Shown here piece after piece: positions 8,667 through 20,414 of a stretch of 64,000 bases of DNA (position 1 is its first letter; every line of letters starts with the position of its first letter). Under the pieces are notes generated by a model that made no database searches, was not told where the DNA came from, and was given only the letters and a program-made list of their open reading frames with translations. Position numbers and translations under genes: made by a program. The stretch comes from Rhodanobacter sp. 67-28 (GTDB taxonomy: Bacteria > Pseudomonadota > Gammaproteobacteria > Xanthomonadales > Rhodanobacteraceae): contig MKTU01000051.1 of assembly GCA_001898415.1 (NCBI GenBank), positions 11,400-75,399 of the forward strand, written 5' to 3'.

Positions 8667-9752
8667 TCAACCATGGCGCGTGGCGAAGTCGCGCATGAAA
8701 GCGACCAGCGCCTCGACCGCCTCCAGCGGCACGGCGTTGTACAGCGATGCGCGCATCCCGCCCACTGCCTTGTGCCCCTTCAGCGCAAGCAGCCCGGCGG
8801 CCTCGGACTCCTGCAGGAATGGCGCATCCAGCGCACTGTCATGCAGGGTGAATGGCACGTTCATGCGCGAACGCGCGGCCGGCTCCACCGGATTGCGGTA
8901 GTAGCCGCCGGAGCCGTCGATGCTCGTGTACAGCAAGTGGGCCTTGGCGCGGTTGGCTGCGCCCATCGCGGCCAGCCCGCCCTGCGCCAGCAGCCACTGG
9001 AAAGTGAGCCCGGCAAGATACCAGCCCCAGGTGTTCGGGGTGTTCAACATCGAGTCGGCCGCGGCATGGTCGGCATAGCGGAAGATCCGCGCCATCGGCC
9101 GGCCCGCTCGTTGGAGCAGGTCGCGACGGATGATCATCAGCACCAGTCCGGACGGGCCGATGTTCTTCTGCGCACCGGCATAGACCAGGCCGAATCGGCG
9201 CACGTCCAGTGGCGCGGACAGGATGTTGGAGGACATGTCCGCGACCAATGGCACCTCGCCTGTCTCGGGCACGTCGGGGAACTCCACGCCGTGGATGGTT
9301 TCGTTCGGCGTGTAGTGCACATAGGCGGCGCGCGGATCGAGCTGCCAGCTTTCGCGCGGCGGCAGCTGCCGATAGCCGGCGGCCTTCGCGCTGGCGGCCA
9401 CGTTGACCCGCACGTACGGCGCTGCCTCGCTGATCGCCTTGGCACTCCAGTGGCCGCTGTCGATGTAGTCGGCGCTTTCCCCCTCGCCCGCCAGGTTCAT
9501 GGGGATCTGGGCGAACTGCTGCGTCGCGCCGCCCTGCAGAAACAGCACGGCATGGTCAGCAGGGATACCCACCAGCGCGCGCAAGTCCGCTTCGGCCTGC
9601 GCGGCCATGGCGATGAAGCGCTTGCCGCGATGGGACTGCTCCATCACCGAAGCGCCGCTGCCCTGCCAGTCGGTCAGCTCGTCGCGGGCGCGTTCGAGCA
9701 CGGCCAGCGGCAGCGCGGCGGGACCGGCACTGAAATTCCAGACTCTGCTCAC
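8667..9752 (-). CDS. serC: Phosphoserine aminotransferase
   Basis: SerC (361 residues from this start) is a PLP enzyme. It makes 3-phosphoserine from 3-phosphohydroxypyruvate and also acts in pyridoxal phosphate synthesis. The N-terminal WNFSAGPAALP is the family signature, and the PLP lysine is in YAGAQKNIGPSG. The GTG at 9752 is chosen: AGGA lies 6 bases upstream, the length is exactly that of the family, and a likely promoter places the transcription start downstream of the alternative ATG at 9785. It leads the serC-pheA-aroA group, a linkage known from other proteobacteria. Confidence 0.95.
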   Translation of the reverse strand: MSRVWNFSAGPAALPLAVLERARDELTDWQGSGASVMEQSHRGKRFIAMAAQAEADLRALVGIPADHAVLFLQGGATQQFAQIPMNLAGEGESADYIDSGHWSAKAISEAAPYVRVNVAASAKAAGYRQLPPRESWQLDPRAAYVHYTPNETIHGVEFPDVPETGEVPLVADMSSNILSAPLDVRRFGLVYAGAQKNIGPSGLVLMIIRRDLLQRAGRPMARIFRYADHAAADSMLNTPNTWGWYLAGLTFQWLLAQGGLAAMGAANRAKAHLLYTSIDGSGGYYRNPVEPAARSRMNVPFTLHDSALDAPFLQESEAAGLLALKGHKAVGGMRASLYNAVPLEAVEALVAFMRDFATRHG

Positions 9753-9783
9753 GGGGTTTCCTGCGGCGTCGAGGTTGTTCCGC

Positions 9784-9814
9784 ATTATGCCGCGGCGCAA
9801 CATGCTTTCGTCAA
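9784..9814 (-). promoter_or_regulatory. Likely serC-pheA-aroA promoter
   Basis: Reading leftward, -35 TTGACG (9809-9814) and -10 CATAAT (9784-9789) are 19 bases apart, slightly wide. The expected start near 9777 gives a leader of about 25 bases to the GTG of serC with its AGGAAA ribosome binding site. Confidence 0.55.
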
Positions 9815-9821
9815 CCAGTGC

Positions 9822-10589
9822 TCAGAAGCGCACCAGCAGCACCAAGGCGATGGCCAGCGCCAGCGCGGCAGCCGTGGCGATCAGCCACCACACCTCGCCG
9901 GAAGGCCCGGCCGCTGCCTCGGGCAAGGGCGTCGCCCGCGGCGCGGATTCGACCGGTTCCGGTTCGGGTTCCATGCCGGGAGCCTCGAGTACGAAGCGGT
10001 GCATCGCCACGCCAATCTGGTCGCCGTCCTGCAGCGCCACGCATTGGGTCGCGACGCCGTTCACCCGCAACGGATGCCGCGCCGAGGGCAGGGTCGACTC
10101 CAGCATCAGCCGGCCCTCCTGCCAGCCGATGCGCAAGCCCACCGCCTCGCCCGCCGGCAGGCCCGGCAGGCAACGGCCGGCGGGACCGAACTCGAGCCCA
10201 TCCTGCACTGGCAGCAGCCGCCCGGACAGCGGTCCGGCGACCGCGCGCAGCGCCACGATGCAGCGTTCGTGCGCCGGGACCTGGCGCGGCTCACGCAGCG
10301 CGGGATCGTCGTCGTCGCGCAGCAACATGCGGCAATCGCCGATGCTGACGACGTCGCCCGGACGCACCAGCGCACGCTCGCGCACGGGCCTGGCGTTGAC
10401 GTAGATGCGGTCGGCCGAGGGCAGCACCTGGAGCACCCAGCCGCGACGATCCTGCTCGATGCGAACGTGCCGCGCGGCCGCCTGGCCGGCGGCCAGCACC
10501 AGGTCATTGGCGGCGTCGCTGCCGATGCACAGTCGCGCCTGCGTCCAGCGGAAATCCTCGCGAGCGGCATTGGGAAATTCGATGCGCAT
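9822..10589 (-). CDS. FHA-domain protein with C-terminal membrane anchor
   Basis: This 255-residue protein has an N-terminal FHA-like module (about 15-95; IGSDAANDLVL, ARHVRI, VRPGDVVSIGD). A second FHA-like sandwich follows at about 115-205 (HPLRVNG, LQDGDQIGV). A Pro/Glu-rich linker leads to one hydrophobic helix at the extreme C-terminus (about 232-253), so it should sit with both modules in the cytoplasm. FHA domains bind phosphothreonine peptides, but the usual Gly-Arg is GS here and the Ser before the conserved Arg-His is Ala, so binding may be altered. No kinase or secretion gene lies nearby and the role is unknown. Confidence 0.75.
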   Translation of the reverse strand: MRIEFPNAAREDFRWTQARLCIGSDAANDLVLAAGQAAARHVRIEQDRRGWVLQVLPSADRIYVNARPVRERALVRPGDVVSIGDCRMLLRDDDDPALREPRQVPAHERCIVALRAVAGPLSGRLLPVQDGLEFGPAGRCLPGLPAGEAVGLRIGWQEGRLMLESTLPSARHPLRVNGVATQCVALQDGDQIGVAMHRFVLEAPGMEPEPEPVESAPRATPLPEAAAGPSGEVWWLIATAAALALAIALVLLVRF

Positions 10590-10669
10590 GGCGTGCCAGG
10601 TCGATCAATCGCGAGACTCTACCATGCGCCTGCATCGCAGTAAGATGGCCGCTTTGCCGGAAGCATGCC

Positions 10670-10945
10670 ATGCCGAGCATCCATATTCGCCGCGCCCACC
10701 AGTTGTCGATCGCCGAGGCCCGCGCCCGCGTCGAGCAGGTGGCCGCGCGCATGCACGAGAAGTTCGGCCTGGCCGGCGACTGGCAAGGCGACACCCTGGG
10801 TTTCTCGCGCCCCGGTGTCACCGGTTCCATTGCCGTGGAGCGCGAGGCAATCGACGTGCAGGCGAGGCTGGGCATGATGCTGACGCCGCTGACCGGCATG
10901 ATCGAACAGGAGATCCGGCGCAAGCTGGAGGAGCTGTTTGCCTGA
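10670..10945 (+). CDS. Polyhydroxyalkanoic acid system (PHA granule region) family protein
   Basis: This 91-residue soluble protein matches the small family often found near PHA synthase genes. The pattern HQLSIAEARARVEQVA near the start, the central GVTGSIAVE and the C-terminal IEQEIRRKLEEL are typical. Its molecular role is not established. GGAAG lies 7 bases before the ATG. It is divergent from the FHA gene and about 100 bases upstream of infA. A class III PHA synthase pair lies 10 kb away in this window, which supports a link to PHA metabolism. Confidence 0.8.
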   Translation: MPSIHIRRAHQLSIAEARARVEQVAARMHEKFGLAGDWQGDTLGFSRPGVTGSIAVEREAIDVQARLGMMLTPLTGMIEQEIRRKLEELFA

Positions 10946-10968
10946 ACTTGCGACGGCCTTGATGATTC

Positions 10969-10997
10969 TTTAACCACGCCGCCATTCGTGGCATAAT
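10969..10997 (+). promoter_or_regulatory. Likely infA promoter
   Basis: A -35 TTTAAC (10969-10974) and a -10 CATAAT (10992-10997) are separated by 17 bases, with infA starting 47 bases downstream of the -10 box. The -35 match is weak. Confidence 0.45.
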
Positions 10998-11043
10998 CGA
11001 CGGCTTACGCAGCCATCTCGGCTGCGCGTGAAGCCCGGGACAT

Positions 11044-11262
11044 ATGGCCAAAGACGACGTCATCGAAATGGAAGGCACGGTCCAGGAGACCCTGCCCAAC
11101 ACCATGTTCCGCGTGCAGCTGGAGAACGGTCACGTGGTGATCGCGCACATCTCCGGGCGCATGCGCAAGCACTACATCCGTATCCTCACGGGCGACAAGG
11201 TCAAGATCGAGATGACCCCGTACGACCTGAGCAAGGGACGCATCACCTACCGCATGAAGTAG
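11044..11262 (+). CDS. infA: Translation initiation factor IF-1
   Basis: IF-1 (72 residues, full length) is a single OB-fold S1-type protein. It sits in the ribosomal A site and helps IF-2 and IF-3 form the 30S initiation complex. The sequence is highly conserved: [13 protein letters not shown] at the start and [13 protein letters not shown] in the middle. It converges with clpA, as infA neighbours clpA in many gammaproteobacteria, and the two share a terminator. Confidence 0.98.
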   Translation: MAKDDVIEMEGTVQETLPNTMFRVQLENGHVVIAHISGRMRKHYIRILTGDKVKIEMTPYDLSKGRITYRMK

Positions 11263-11295
11263 GCGGCCCCGACGGGATCGACGTACCGATATGAC

Positions 11296-11321
11296 AAAAG
11301 CGGCGCATGGCGCCGCTTTTG
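11296..11321. terminator. Bidirectional terminator between infA and clpA
   Basis: A perfect AAAAGCGGCGC - ATG - GCGCCGCTTTT inverted repeat sits 33 bases after infA and 28 bases after the clpA stop. The flanking A and T runs let it serve both convergent genes. Confidence 0.92.
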
Positions 11322-11349
11322 CGTTGTGGAGCCAGCCCTCAGCGGGCCG

Positions 11350-13620
11350 TTACTCAACGATGGCCGGGAGCTTGGCGACGGCCTTGCACTCCACCCTCAG
11401 TTCGCCGTCGGCCACGCTCAGCTTGACCACGCCGCCGTCGACCAGCTTGCCGAACAGCAGCTCGTCGGCCAGCGCGCGCTTCACCTTCTCCTGGATCACC
11501 CGCGCCATCGGCCGTGCGCCCATCTGCGGGTCGAAGCCGTGCTCGGCCAGCCAGCGGCGGGCGTCGGCATCCACGTCCAGGCTCACCCGCTTCTCGGTCA
11601 GCTGGCTTTCCAGCTCGATCAGGAACTTGTCGACCACGCGCAGGATGTGCTCGAAGTCGAGCGCGGCGAACTGGATGATCGCGTCCAGCCGGTTGCGGAA
11701 CTCCGGCGTGAAGATGCGGCGGATCACTTCCATCGCGTCCGATTCGTGCTTCTGCTCGACGAAGCCCATGCTGCGCCGCGCCGCGATCGCCGCGCCCGCG
11801 TTGGTGGTCATCACCACCACCACGTTCTTGAAGTTCGCCTCGCGGCCGTTGGTGTCGGTCAGCACGCCGCGGTCCATCACCTGCAGCAGGATGTTGAACA
11901 CGTCCGGATGCGCCTTCTCGATCTCGTCCAGCAGCAGCACCGCGTGCGGGTGCTTGGTCACCGCCTCGGTCAGCAGGCCGCCCTGGTCGAAACCGACGTA
12001 GCCCGGAGGCGCACCGACCAGCCGCGACACCGAATGCCCTTCCATGTACTCGGACATGTCGAAACGGATCATCTCGATGCCGAGCTGCATCGCCAGCTGC
12101 TTGGTCACCTCGGTCTTGCCCACGCCGGTGGGGCCGGCCAGCAGGAAGCAGCCGATCGGCTTGGACGGGTCGGCCAGGCCCGAGCGGGCCATCTTGATCG
12201 ACGCGGCCAGCGCCTCGATCGCCGGGTCCTGCCCGAACACCACCATCTTGAGGTTGCGCTCGAGGTTGCGCAGCACGTCGCGATCGGAGGCGGAGACCTG
12301 CTTCTCCGGAATCCGCGCCATCTTGGCCACGATGTACTCGACTTCGCTGACGTCCACGGTACCGGTGCGCTTGTCTTCCGGCAGCAGTCGCTGGCGTGCG
12401 CCGGCCTCGTCGATCACGTCGATCGCCTTGTCCGGCAGCAGCCGGTCGGGGATGTGCTTCACCGACAGGTCGACGGCCGCCTTCAACGCGTCGTTGGTGT
12501 AGGCGACATGGTGGTGTTCCTCGAAGCGCGAACGCAGGCCCTTGAGGATCTCCACGCTGTCGGCCACGGTCGGTTCGACCACGTCGATCTTCTGGAAGCG
12601 GCGGGCCAGCGCACGGTCCTTCTCGAACACGCCGCGGTATTCCTGGAACGTGGTCGAACCGATGCAGCGCAGTTCGCCCGAGGCCAGCATCGGCTTGATC
12701 AGGTTCGAGGCATCCATGGTGCCGCCCGAGGCGGAGCCGGCGCCGATGATCGTGTGGATCTCGTCGATGAACAGAATCGCACCGGGCTGCTTCTTGAGCT
12801 GCGCGATCACGCTCTTCAGGCGCTTCTCGAAATCGCCACGGTACTTGGTACCGGCCACCAGGGCACCGAGATCCAGCGCCCAGATCGTGGCGCTCTCCAG
12901 TACCTCGGGCACTTCGCCGTCGACGATGCGCTTGGCCAGGCCTTCGGCCAGCGCGGTCTTGCCCACGCCGGCCTCGCCGACATACAGCGGATTGTTCTTG
13001 CGCCGGCGGCAGAGCACCTGGATGGTGCGCTCGATCTCGTCGGCGCGCCCGATCAGCGGGTCGATCTTGCCTTCCAGCGCCAGTTCGTTGAGGTTGCTGG
13101 CGAACTCGTGCAGCGGGTTGCCCTTGGGCTCGCCGCCCTCCTCGCCCTCGCGCTCGCCGCCGGACACGCCGGCGGCCGGCTCGTCGCCGATCTTGGCGAT
13201 GCCGTGCGAGATGTAGTTGACCACGTCGAGCCGGGTGATCTCCTGCTGGTGCATGAAGAACACCGCATGCGAATCCTTCTCGCCGAAGATCGCCACCAGC
13301 ACGTTGGCGCCGGTAACCTCCTTTCGGCCGGACGACTGCACGTGGTAGACGGCGCGCTGCAGCACCCGCTGGAAGCCCAGCGTGGGTTGCGTGTCGCGCT
13401 CGTCGCCCGGCGGCAGCACCGGCACCGTCTCGCCGATGATGCGGGTCAGCTCGCCGGCCATGCGCGGCAGGTCGACGCCGCAGGCGCGCAGTGCGCCGAG
13501 CGCCGACTGGTTCTCCGTCAGCGCCAGCAGCAGGTGTTCCACCGTCATGAACTCATGACGCTGTTCGCGGGCCTGCTTGTAGCAGTGGCCGATGGTGACT
13601 TCCAGATCCTTGCTGAACAT
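11350..13620 (-). CDS. clpA: ATP-dependent Clp protease ATP-binding subunit ClpA
   Basis: ClpA (756 residues) is the double-AAA+ unfoldase that feeds proteins to ClpP. It has the N-terminal Clp repeat domain that binds ClpS (about 1-145). The first AAA module has Walker A GEAGVGKT and the second GPTGVGKT. The ClpP-docking IGL-type loop is present as MGFVEQKHESDA in the second module region, though I cannot confirm the exact tripeptide. It lies 65 bases after clpS, the usual adaptor-unfoldase pair, both leftward. Confidence 0.96.
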   Translation of the reverse strand: MFSKDLEVTIGHCYKQAREQRHEFMTVEHLLLALTENQSALGALRACGVDLPRMAGELTRIIGETVPVLPPGDERDTQPTLGFQRVLQRAVYHVQSSGRKEVTGANVLVAIFGEKDSHAVFFMHQQEITRLDVVNYISHGIAKIGDEPAAGVSGGEREGEEGGEPKGNPLHEFASNLNELALEGKIDPLIGRADEIERTIQVLCRRRKNNPLYVGEAGVGKTALAEGLAKRIVDGEVPEVLESATIWALDLGALVAGTKYRGDFEKRLKSVIAQLKKQPGAILFIDEIHTIIGAGSASGGTMDASNLIKPMLASGELRCIGSTTFQEYRGVFEKDRALARRFQKIDVVEPTVADSVEILKGLRSRFEEHHHVAYTNDALKAAVDLSVKHIPDRLLPDKAIDVIDEAGARQRLLPEDKRTGTVDVSEVEYIVAKMARIPEKQVSASDRDVLRNLERNLKMVVFGQDPAIEALAASIKMARSGLADPSKPIGCFLLAGPTGVGKTEVTKQLAMQLGIEMIRFDMSEYMEGHSVSRLVGAPPGYVGFDQGGLLTEAVTKHPHAVLLLDEIEKAHPDVFNILLQVMDRGVLTDTNGREANFKNVVVVMTTNAGAAIAARRSMGFVEQKHESDAMEVIRRIFTPEFRNRLDAIIQFAALDFEHILRVVDKFLIELESQLTEKRVSLDVDADARRWLAEHGFDPQMGARPMARVIQEKVKRALADELLFGKLVDGGVVKLSVADGELRVECKAVAKLPAIVE

Positions 13621-13685
13621 TCGGATCGTCTCCGCTAGCTTGTTGGGCGGCCTTCAGCGCCGCGATGGGCACGAAATGGGGGCGT

Positions 13686-14012
13686 TCAGAGCTTTTCCAT
13701 AGTGCACAACAACGGATGCTGATGCGAGCGGGAATACTCGTTGACGTGGGTGACCTTGGTTTCTGCCACTTCCCGCGTGAACACGCCGCACACGCCGCGT
13801 CCGCGGGTATGCACGTGCAACATGATTTGCACCGCCTGCTCCTGGTCCAGGGTAAAGAAATTGCGCAGCACCTCCACCACGAAATCCATCGGTGTGAAAT
13901 CGTCGTTCAGCAGCAGCACCTGGAACAGCGGCGGTCGTGCCACTTCCGGCTTGGCGGTTTCCAGCGCCAGGCCGCGGCCGCTGTCTTGTTCGTGTTCGTT
14001 TTCGTTGGCCAT
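13686..14012 (-). CDS. clpS: ATP-dependent Clp protease adaptor ClpS
   Basis: ClpS (108 residues) delivers N-end-rule substrates to ClpAP by binding destabilising N-terminal residues. The signature [12 protein letters not shown], the [18 protein letters not shown] strand-helix and the C-terminal PLLCTMEKL match the family. The ATG at 14012 ([10 protein letters not shown]) is chosen because the earlier open frame has no homology and runs through the probable promoter. A TATACT -10 candidate (14044-14049) lies 31 bases upstream. It precedes clpA. Confidence 0.95.
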   Translation of the reverse strand: MANENEHEQDSGRGLALETAKPEVARPPLFQVLLLNDDFTPMDFVVEVLRNFFTLDQEQAVQIMLHVHTRGRGVCGVFTREVAETKVTHVNEYSRSHQHPLLCTMEKL

Positions 14013-14043
14013 GGTGTCGTGGGAGGCATTCGCTTTCGGTTGA

Positions 14044-14049
14044 AGTATA
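14044..14049 (-). promoter_or_regulatory. Candidate -10 box for clpS-clpA
   Basis: TATACT in leftward sense, 31 bases before the clpS start codon. No good -35 element is visible 16-18 bases upstream, so the assignment rests on the -10 alone. Confidence 0.35.
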
Positions 14050-14130
14050 CGCCGCCGCCAATCGTGCCCGGCGCGTCGGCGTTTACTGCAGGTAGTGGCA
14101 CAATGGACACTTTTCCACCCCTGAATTTTC

Positions 14131-14616
14131 ATGGCCGACCCCACGCCCCGCCCCGAGATCTGGCGCCCGCACGTCACCGTGGCGTGCGTGGTGGCTGAGG
14201 CCGGGCGCTACCTGATGGTGGAGGAGGAGGTTGCCGGCCGACTGGTCTGCAACCAGCCGGCCGGGCACCTGGAGGACGGCGAAACGCTGGCCGCCGCGGC
14301 CGTGCGCGAGACCCTGGAAGAAACCGGCTGGACGGTCGAGCCGCAGCACCTGATCGGCGTGCAGCAATGGCGCAGCAGCGAGCACGGCGAGGCAGTGATC
14401 CGCTTCAGTTTCGCCGCCCGGGCACTCGGGCACGACGCCGATCGGCCGCTGGACACCGGTATCCGCCGCGCCTTGTGGATGACTCGCGACGAAATCGCCG
14501 GCCTCGGCGAGCGCCTGCGCAGCCCGCTGGTGCTGGCCAGCATCGACGCCTGGCTGGCCGGCCAGCGACTGCCGTTGGCCAGCCTGAGCTGGGTGCCGGG
14601 AGGGTCGCGCGGATGA
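14131..14616 (+). CDS. nudJ: Nudix hydrolase, NudJ type (phosphatase)
   Basis: This 161-residue protein has a full Nudix box, [23 protein letters not shown] (the G-x5-E-x7-RE-x2-EE-x-G pattern, about residues 45-67). E. coli NudJ hydrolyses thiamine pyrophosphate intermediates and nucleoside tri- and diphosphates, but the substrate here is not provable. The assignment rests on the gene order nudJ-mnmA-hflD, as in E. coli, and on length. It overlaps mnmA by 4 bases (ATGA). No clear ribosome binding site precedes the ATG. Confidence 0.88.
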   Translation: MADPTPRPEIWRPHVTVACVVAEAGRYLMVEEEVAGRLVCNQPAGHLEDGETLAAAAVRETLEETGWTVEPQHLIGVQQWRSSEHGEAVIRFSFAARALGHDADRPLDTGIRRALWMTRDEIAGLGERLRSPLVLASIDAWLAGQRLPLASLSWVPGGSRG

Positions 14617-15761
14617 AGGTGATGCTGGGCGTCTCCGGCGGTGTCGATTCGTCGGTGGCTGCCTTGTTGCTGCAACGGCAGGGCCACGAGGTCGAAGGCC
14701 TGTTCATGCAGAACTGGGAAGAGGACGACCGCGACGGTCCGTGCACCAGCGACGCGGACCGCAAGGACGCGGTGGCGGTCTGTGGCCGCCTGGGCATCCC
14801 GTTCCACGCGCGCAATTTCGCGGCGGAGTACTGGGATGGCGTGTTCGAGCACTTTCTTGCCGAATACCGCGCCGGCCGCACCCCCAACCCGGACGTGCTG
14901 TGCAATCGCGAGATCAAGTTCAAGACCTTCCTCGACGAGGCTCGCACGCTCGGCGCGGAAAAGATCGCCACCGGCCATTACGCCCGCGTCGATTGCGTGG
15001 ACGGACGCCACCGGCTGCTGCGGGCGACGGACGCGGCCAAGGACCAGAGTTATTTCCTGCATGCGCTGGGCCAGCAGCAACTGGCCGCCACGCTGTTCCC
15101 GCTGGGCGGGATCGAGAAGCCGCGCGTGCGCGAACTGGCCCGCGAGGCGGCGCTGCCGACCCATGCGAAGAAGGATTCCACCGGCATCTGCTTCATCGGC
15201 GAGCGCGACTTCCGCAGCTTCCTGGCGCGGTACATTCCCGCACGCCCGGGCGAGATGCGCACGCCCGACGGCCGGCGGGTCGGCGAACACCAGGGCGTGA
15301 TGTATTACACCCTGGGCCAGCGCAACGGACTCGGCATCGGCGGCCGGCATGGCGCCAGCGGCGAGCCCTGGTTCGTGGTGGGCAAGGACGTGGCGGCCAA
15401 CGTGCTGATCGTCGCCCAGGGCGGCGAGAACCACTGGCTGCTGTCGCGGCGATTGCATACCGAGGCACCACACTGGATCGCCGGCGAGCCGCCGGGCACC
15501 GAGTTTCGCTGCACGGCGCGCACGCGCTACCGTCAGACCGACCAGGCGTGCTCGGTCAGCGTCGGCGAGGCCGGTCTTGCCGTCACGTTCGATGTGCCGC
15601 AGCGTGCCGTCACGCCGGGTCAATCGGTCGTTTTCTACGCTGGCGAGGTCTGCCTCGGCGGCGCGGTGATCATGGCAACCGATGCCGCCTACGGCGGCTT
15701 GCTGCCAGCCTTCACCCTCACCACCACAGCGCAACTCAAGGAATCGCAAATCCGTGTTTGA
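14613..15761 (+). CDS. mnmA: tRNA-specific 2-thiouridylase MnmA
   Basis: MnmA (382 residues) thiolates the wobble uridine (s2U34) of tRNAs for Lys, Glu and Gln using ATP and a sulfur relay. The PP-loop [13 protein letters not shown] is at the N-terminus. The two catalytic cysteines are in [12 protein letters not shown] and [12 protein letters not shown]. The true start is the ATG at 14613, overlapping the nudJ stop with GGGAGG about 9 bases upstream; a longer upstream frame is an artefact of high GC. HflD follows with an overlapping or very close start. Confidence 0.97.
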   Translation: MKVMLGVSGGVDSSVAALLLQRQGHEVEGLFMQNWEEDDRDGPCTSDADRKDAVAVCGRLGIPFHARNFAAEYWDGVFEHFLAEYRAGRTPNPDVLCNREIKFKTFLDEARTLGAEKIATGHYARVDCVDGRHRLLRATDAAKDQSYFLHALGQQQLAATLFPLGGIEKPRVRELAREAALPTHAKKDSTGICFIGERDFRSFLARYIPARPGEMRTPDGRRVGEHQGVMYYTLGQRNGLGIGGRHGASGEPWFVVGKDVAANVLIVAQGGENHWLLSRRLHTEAPHWIAGEPPGTEFRCTARTRYRQTDQACSVSVGEAGLAVTFDVPQRAVTPGQSVVFYAGEVCLGGAVIMATDAAYGGLLPAFTLTTTAQLKESQIRV

Positions 15762-15771
15762 AACCCTAGGC

Positions 15772-16395
15772 ATGAACGAGGAACGCGTACTCGCCCTGGC
15801 CGGATTGTTTCAGGCCTGCTCGCTGGCCCAGCAACTGGCCAACGACGGACGCTGCGACGAGATTGCCATGCAGGCGGGCGTGGCCAGCATCTTCCGCATC
15901 GACGCGCCCTCGGTGGTGGCCGTGTACGGTGGCGTCTCGGGCGTGCGACTCGGCCTGCGCAACCTGGTCGCCCAGCTCGACGAGAGCGATCGCGACATGT
16001 CGGTTACCCGCATGGTGGTCACCGTGATGCGGCTGGAACGCAGCCTTGCCGGCCGCCCGGAGCTGCTGGAGAAGCTGCAGCAGGGCATCCAGGCGGCGCA
16101 GCGCCAGGTCGAGCATTTCGGACAGGATTCGAGCCAGGTCAGCGGCCGTCTCGCCGAGCTGTATGCCTCCACGCTGTCCACCTTGCGGCCGCGGGTGATG
16201 GTCAGCGGCAATCCGCAGCAGTTGCAGCAACCGGCCGTGGTCGAGAAAGTGCGCGCCAACCTGCTCGCCGCGGTGCGCTCGGCGGTGCTGTGGCGCCAGG
16301 TCGGCGGACGCCAGTGGCAGCTTCTGGTGTACCGGCGTCAATGCAGCATGCTGGCCCGCGGCCTGCTGACCGGTGTCACGCTGGACCATCGCTGA
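15772..16395 (+). CDS. hflD: High frequency lysogenization protein HflD homolog
   Basis: This 207-residue helical protein belongs to the HflD family, first known as an E. coli factor that binds phage lambda CII; its host role is unclear. Family blocks seen are ALAGLFQACSLAQQL, AVYGGVSGVRLGLRNL, VRANLLAAVRSAVLW and QVGGRQWQLL. The start could be the ATG at 15772, or a GTG at 15754 that overlaps the mnmA stop and has AAGGA 11 bases upstream. I prefer the ATG on alignment with the E. coli protein. It ends the nudJ-mnmA-hflD group; purB, next in E. coli, is absent here. Confidence 0.88.
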   Translation: MNEERVLALAGLFQACSLAQQLANDGRCDEIAMQAGVASIFRIDAPSVVAVYGGVSGVRLGLRNLVAQLDESDRDMSVTRMVVTVMRLERSLAGRPELLEKLQQGIQAAQRQVEHFGQDSSQVSGRLAELYASTLSTLRPRVMVSGNPQQLQQPAVVEKVRANLLAAVRSAVLWRQVGGRQWQLLVYRRQCSMLARGLLTGVTLDHR

Positions 16396-16420
16396 CCGAC
16401 GCGCGGCATGCCATGAACGC

Positions 16421-16451
16421 GAACAGGCCCCGGCCATGCCGGGGCCTGTTC
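16421..16451. terminator. Bidirectional terminator between hflD and gyrA
   Basis: A perfect 14-bp stem, GAACAGGCCCCGGC / GCCGGGGCCTGTTC with loop CAT, lies between two convergent genes, 25 bases after hflD and 17 after gyrA. The T-tracts are short. Confidence 0.8.
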
Positions 16452-16468
16452 GTTTCACCACAGCGGGA

Positions 16469-19084
<2,616 letters not shown>

Positions 19085-19385
19085 GGATTGGCTTCCCTGG
19101 AGACAAAAAAAGGACGCTGGCGCCGCGTCTCAAGCGCGTGCGCGAGCGACCCGAAATGAACCGCTGGATTGTAGCATGGATGGTTGCAAAATGACAGGTT
19201 TTAAGCTTTTGAAATCAATGACTTGTATTGCCATTGCGAGACCGGCACGAGGCCATCGGAAATGTGCTCAAGAATTGAGCAGCGCGCCGGACGCGCAGGC
19301 CCCCAGCGAGGTCGTCTCGGCAACCAGCGGACGAACACCGCGAGCGCCGCGAGGACGGCCGGATGCCGCATCGGAACCCGGGGAA
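19085..19385. other. Intergenic region between mtnA and gyrA
   Basis: A 301-base gap with no supported gene. The half near gyrA is AT-richer than its surroundings and holds the probable gyrA promoter: -10 TACAAT at 19168-19173 in leftward sense, with a partial -35 CTGTCA 18 bases further up. A 62-codon leftward frame (19201-19389) overlaps the mtnA stop but has no recognisable domain and no ribosome binding site. No clear terminator follows mtnA. Confidence 0.6.
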
Positions 19386-20405
19386 TCAATGGCCGAACAA
19401 GGCCTGCATCGACAGGGTGTCAGGTCGCTCGATCACGCCGCGCTCGGTGACGATCGCGTCGATCAGCTCGGCGGGTGCGACGTCGAAAACCGGATTCCAT
19501 GCCTGCGCTCCCTCCACCACCACGCGCCTGCCCCCGCTGGACAGAAGCTCGGCCGGGTCGCGCAGCTCGATCTCGATCTCCTCGCCGTTGGCGGTCGCCA
19601 TGTCCACCGTCGACGACGGCGCCACCACCATGAACTTGACGCCATGGTATTTCGCGCTGATCGCCAGTTGGTAGGTGCCAATCTTGTTGGCGGTGTCGCC
19701 GTTGGCCGCGATGCGGTCGGCACCGACGATCACCCACTGCACGGCGCCGGATTTCATCAGGTGCGCGGCGGCAGAGTCGGCGATCAGCCGGGCGGGGATG
19801 CCCTCGCGCACGAGTTCCCACATGGTCAGCCGCGCGCCTTGCTGCCACGGACGCGTCTCGCCGGCATAGACGCGCGCGATCCGGTTTGCGGCGACGCCGG
19901 CGCGGATCACCCCGAGCGCGGTACCGTAACCGGCGGTGGCCAGCGAACCGGTGTTGCAATGGGTCAGCACGCCCGAGCCCGGCGCGATCAGTGCTGCACC
20001 GAGCTCACCCATGCGGCGATTGGCAGCCAGATCCTCGTCCTGGATCAGCTGCGCCTCGTGCAACAGCGCACCGGCATCGGCACCGGCAGCGATGCGTTTT
20101 TTCATCCGGTCCAATGCCCACATCAGGTTCACTGCCGTGGGCCGGGCCGCGCGCAACTGCGCCAATACCGGTTCCAGCGGAACGCCCTGCTGTGCCGCCA
20201 TCGCCACGCCCCAGGCGGCGGCAATGCCGATGGCCGGCGCGCCACGCACGGCCAGGTCGCGGATGGCCTGGGTGACCTGGGCCGCATCGCGGCAGTCGAT
20301 CCAGCGTTCCTCGCCCGGCAGCAGGCGCTGGTCGAGCAGGCGCAGGTGATCGCCTTGCCACTGCACGGCGCGGATGGAATCGTGGGTATCGGCGGATGTG
20401 GTCAT
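19386..20405 (-). CDS. mtnA: S-methyl-5-thioribose-1-phosphate isomerase
   Basis: MtnA (339 residues) converts methylthioribose 1-phosphate to methylthioribulose 1-phosphate in the methionine salvage pathway, recycling the methylthio group left by polyamine synthesis. The catalytic Cys is in [12 protein letters not shown] and the catalytic Asp in [17 protein letters not shown]. It is homologous to eIF2B subunits, but these motifs mark the isomerase. The ATG at 20405 ([10 protein letters not shown]) is the likely start; a 15-bp hairpin ends 9 bases upstream of it. No other salvage gene is adjacent. Confidence 0.94.
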   Translation of the reverse strand: MTTSADTHDSIRAVQWQGDHLRLLDQRLLPGEERWIDCRDAAQVTQAIRDLAVRGAPAIGIAAAWGVAMAAQQGVPLEPVLAQLRAARPTAVNLMWALDRMKKRIAAGADAGALLHEAQLIQDEDLAANRRMGELGAALIAPGSGVLTHCNTGSLATAGYGTALGVIRAGVAANRIARVYAGETRPWQQGARLTMWELVREGIPARLIADSAAAHLMKSGAVQWVIVGADRIAANGDTANKIGTYQLAISAKYHGVKFMVVAPSSTVDMATANGEEIEIELRDPAELLSSGGRRVVVEGAQAWNPVFDVAPAELIDAIVTERGVIERPDTLSMQALFGH

Positions 20406-20414
20406 CCGGTGATT

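Noticed and set aside
19201-19389. A 62-codon leftward frame between mtnA and gyrA
   Set aside because: It overlaps the mtnA stop, has no ribosome binding site and no similarity I can recognise; it may simply be promoter-region sequence.
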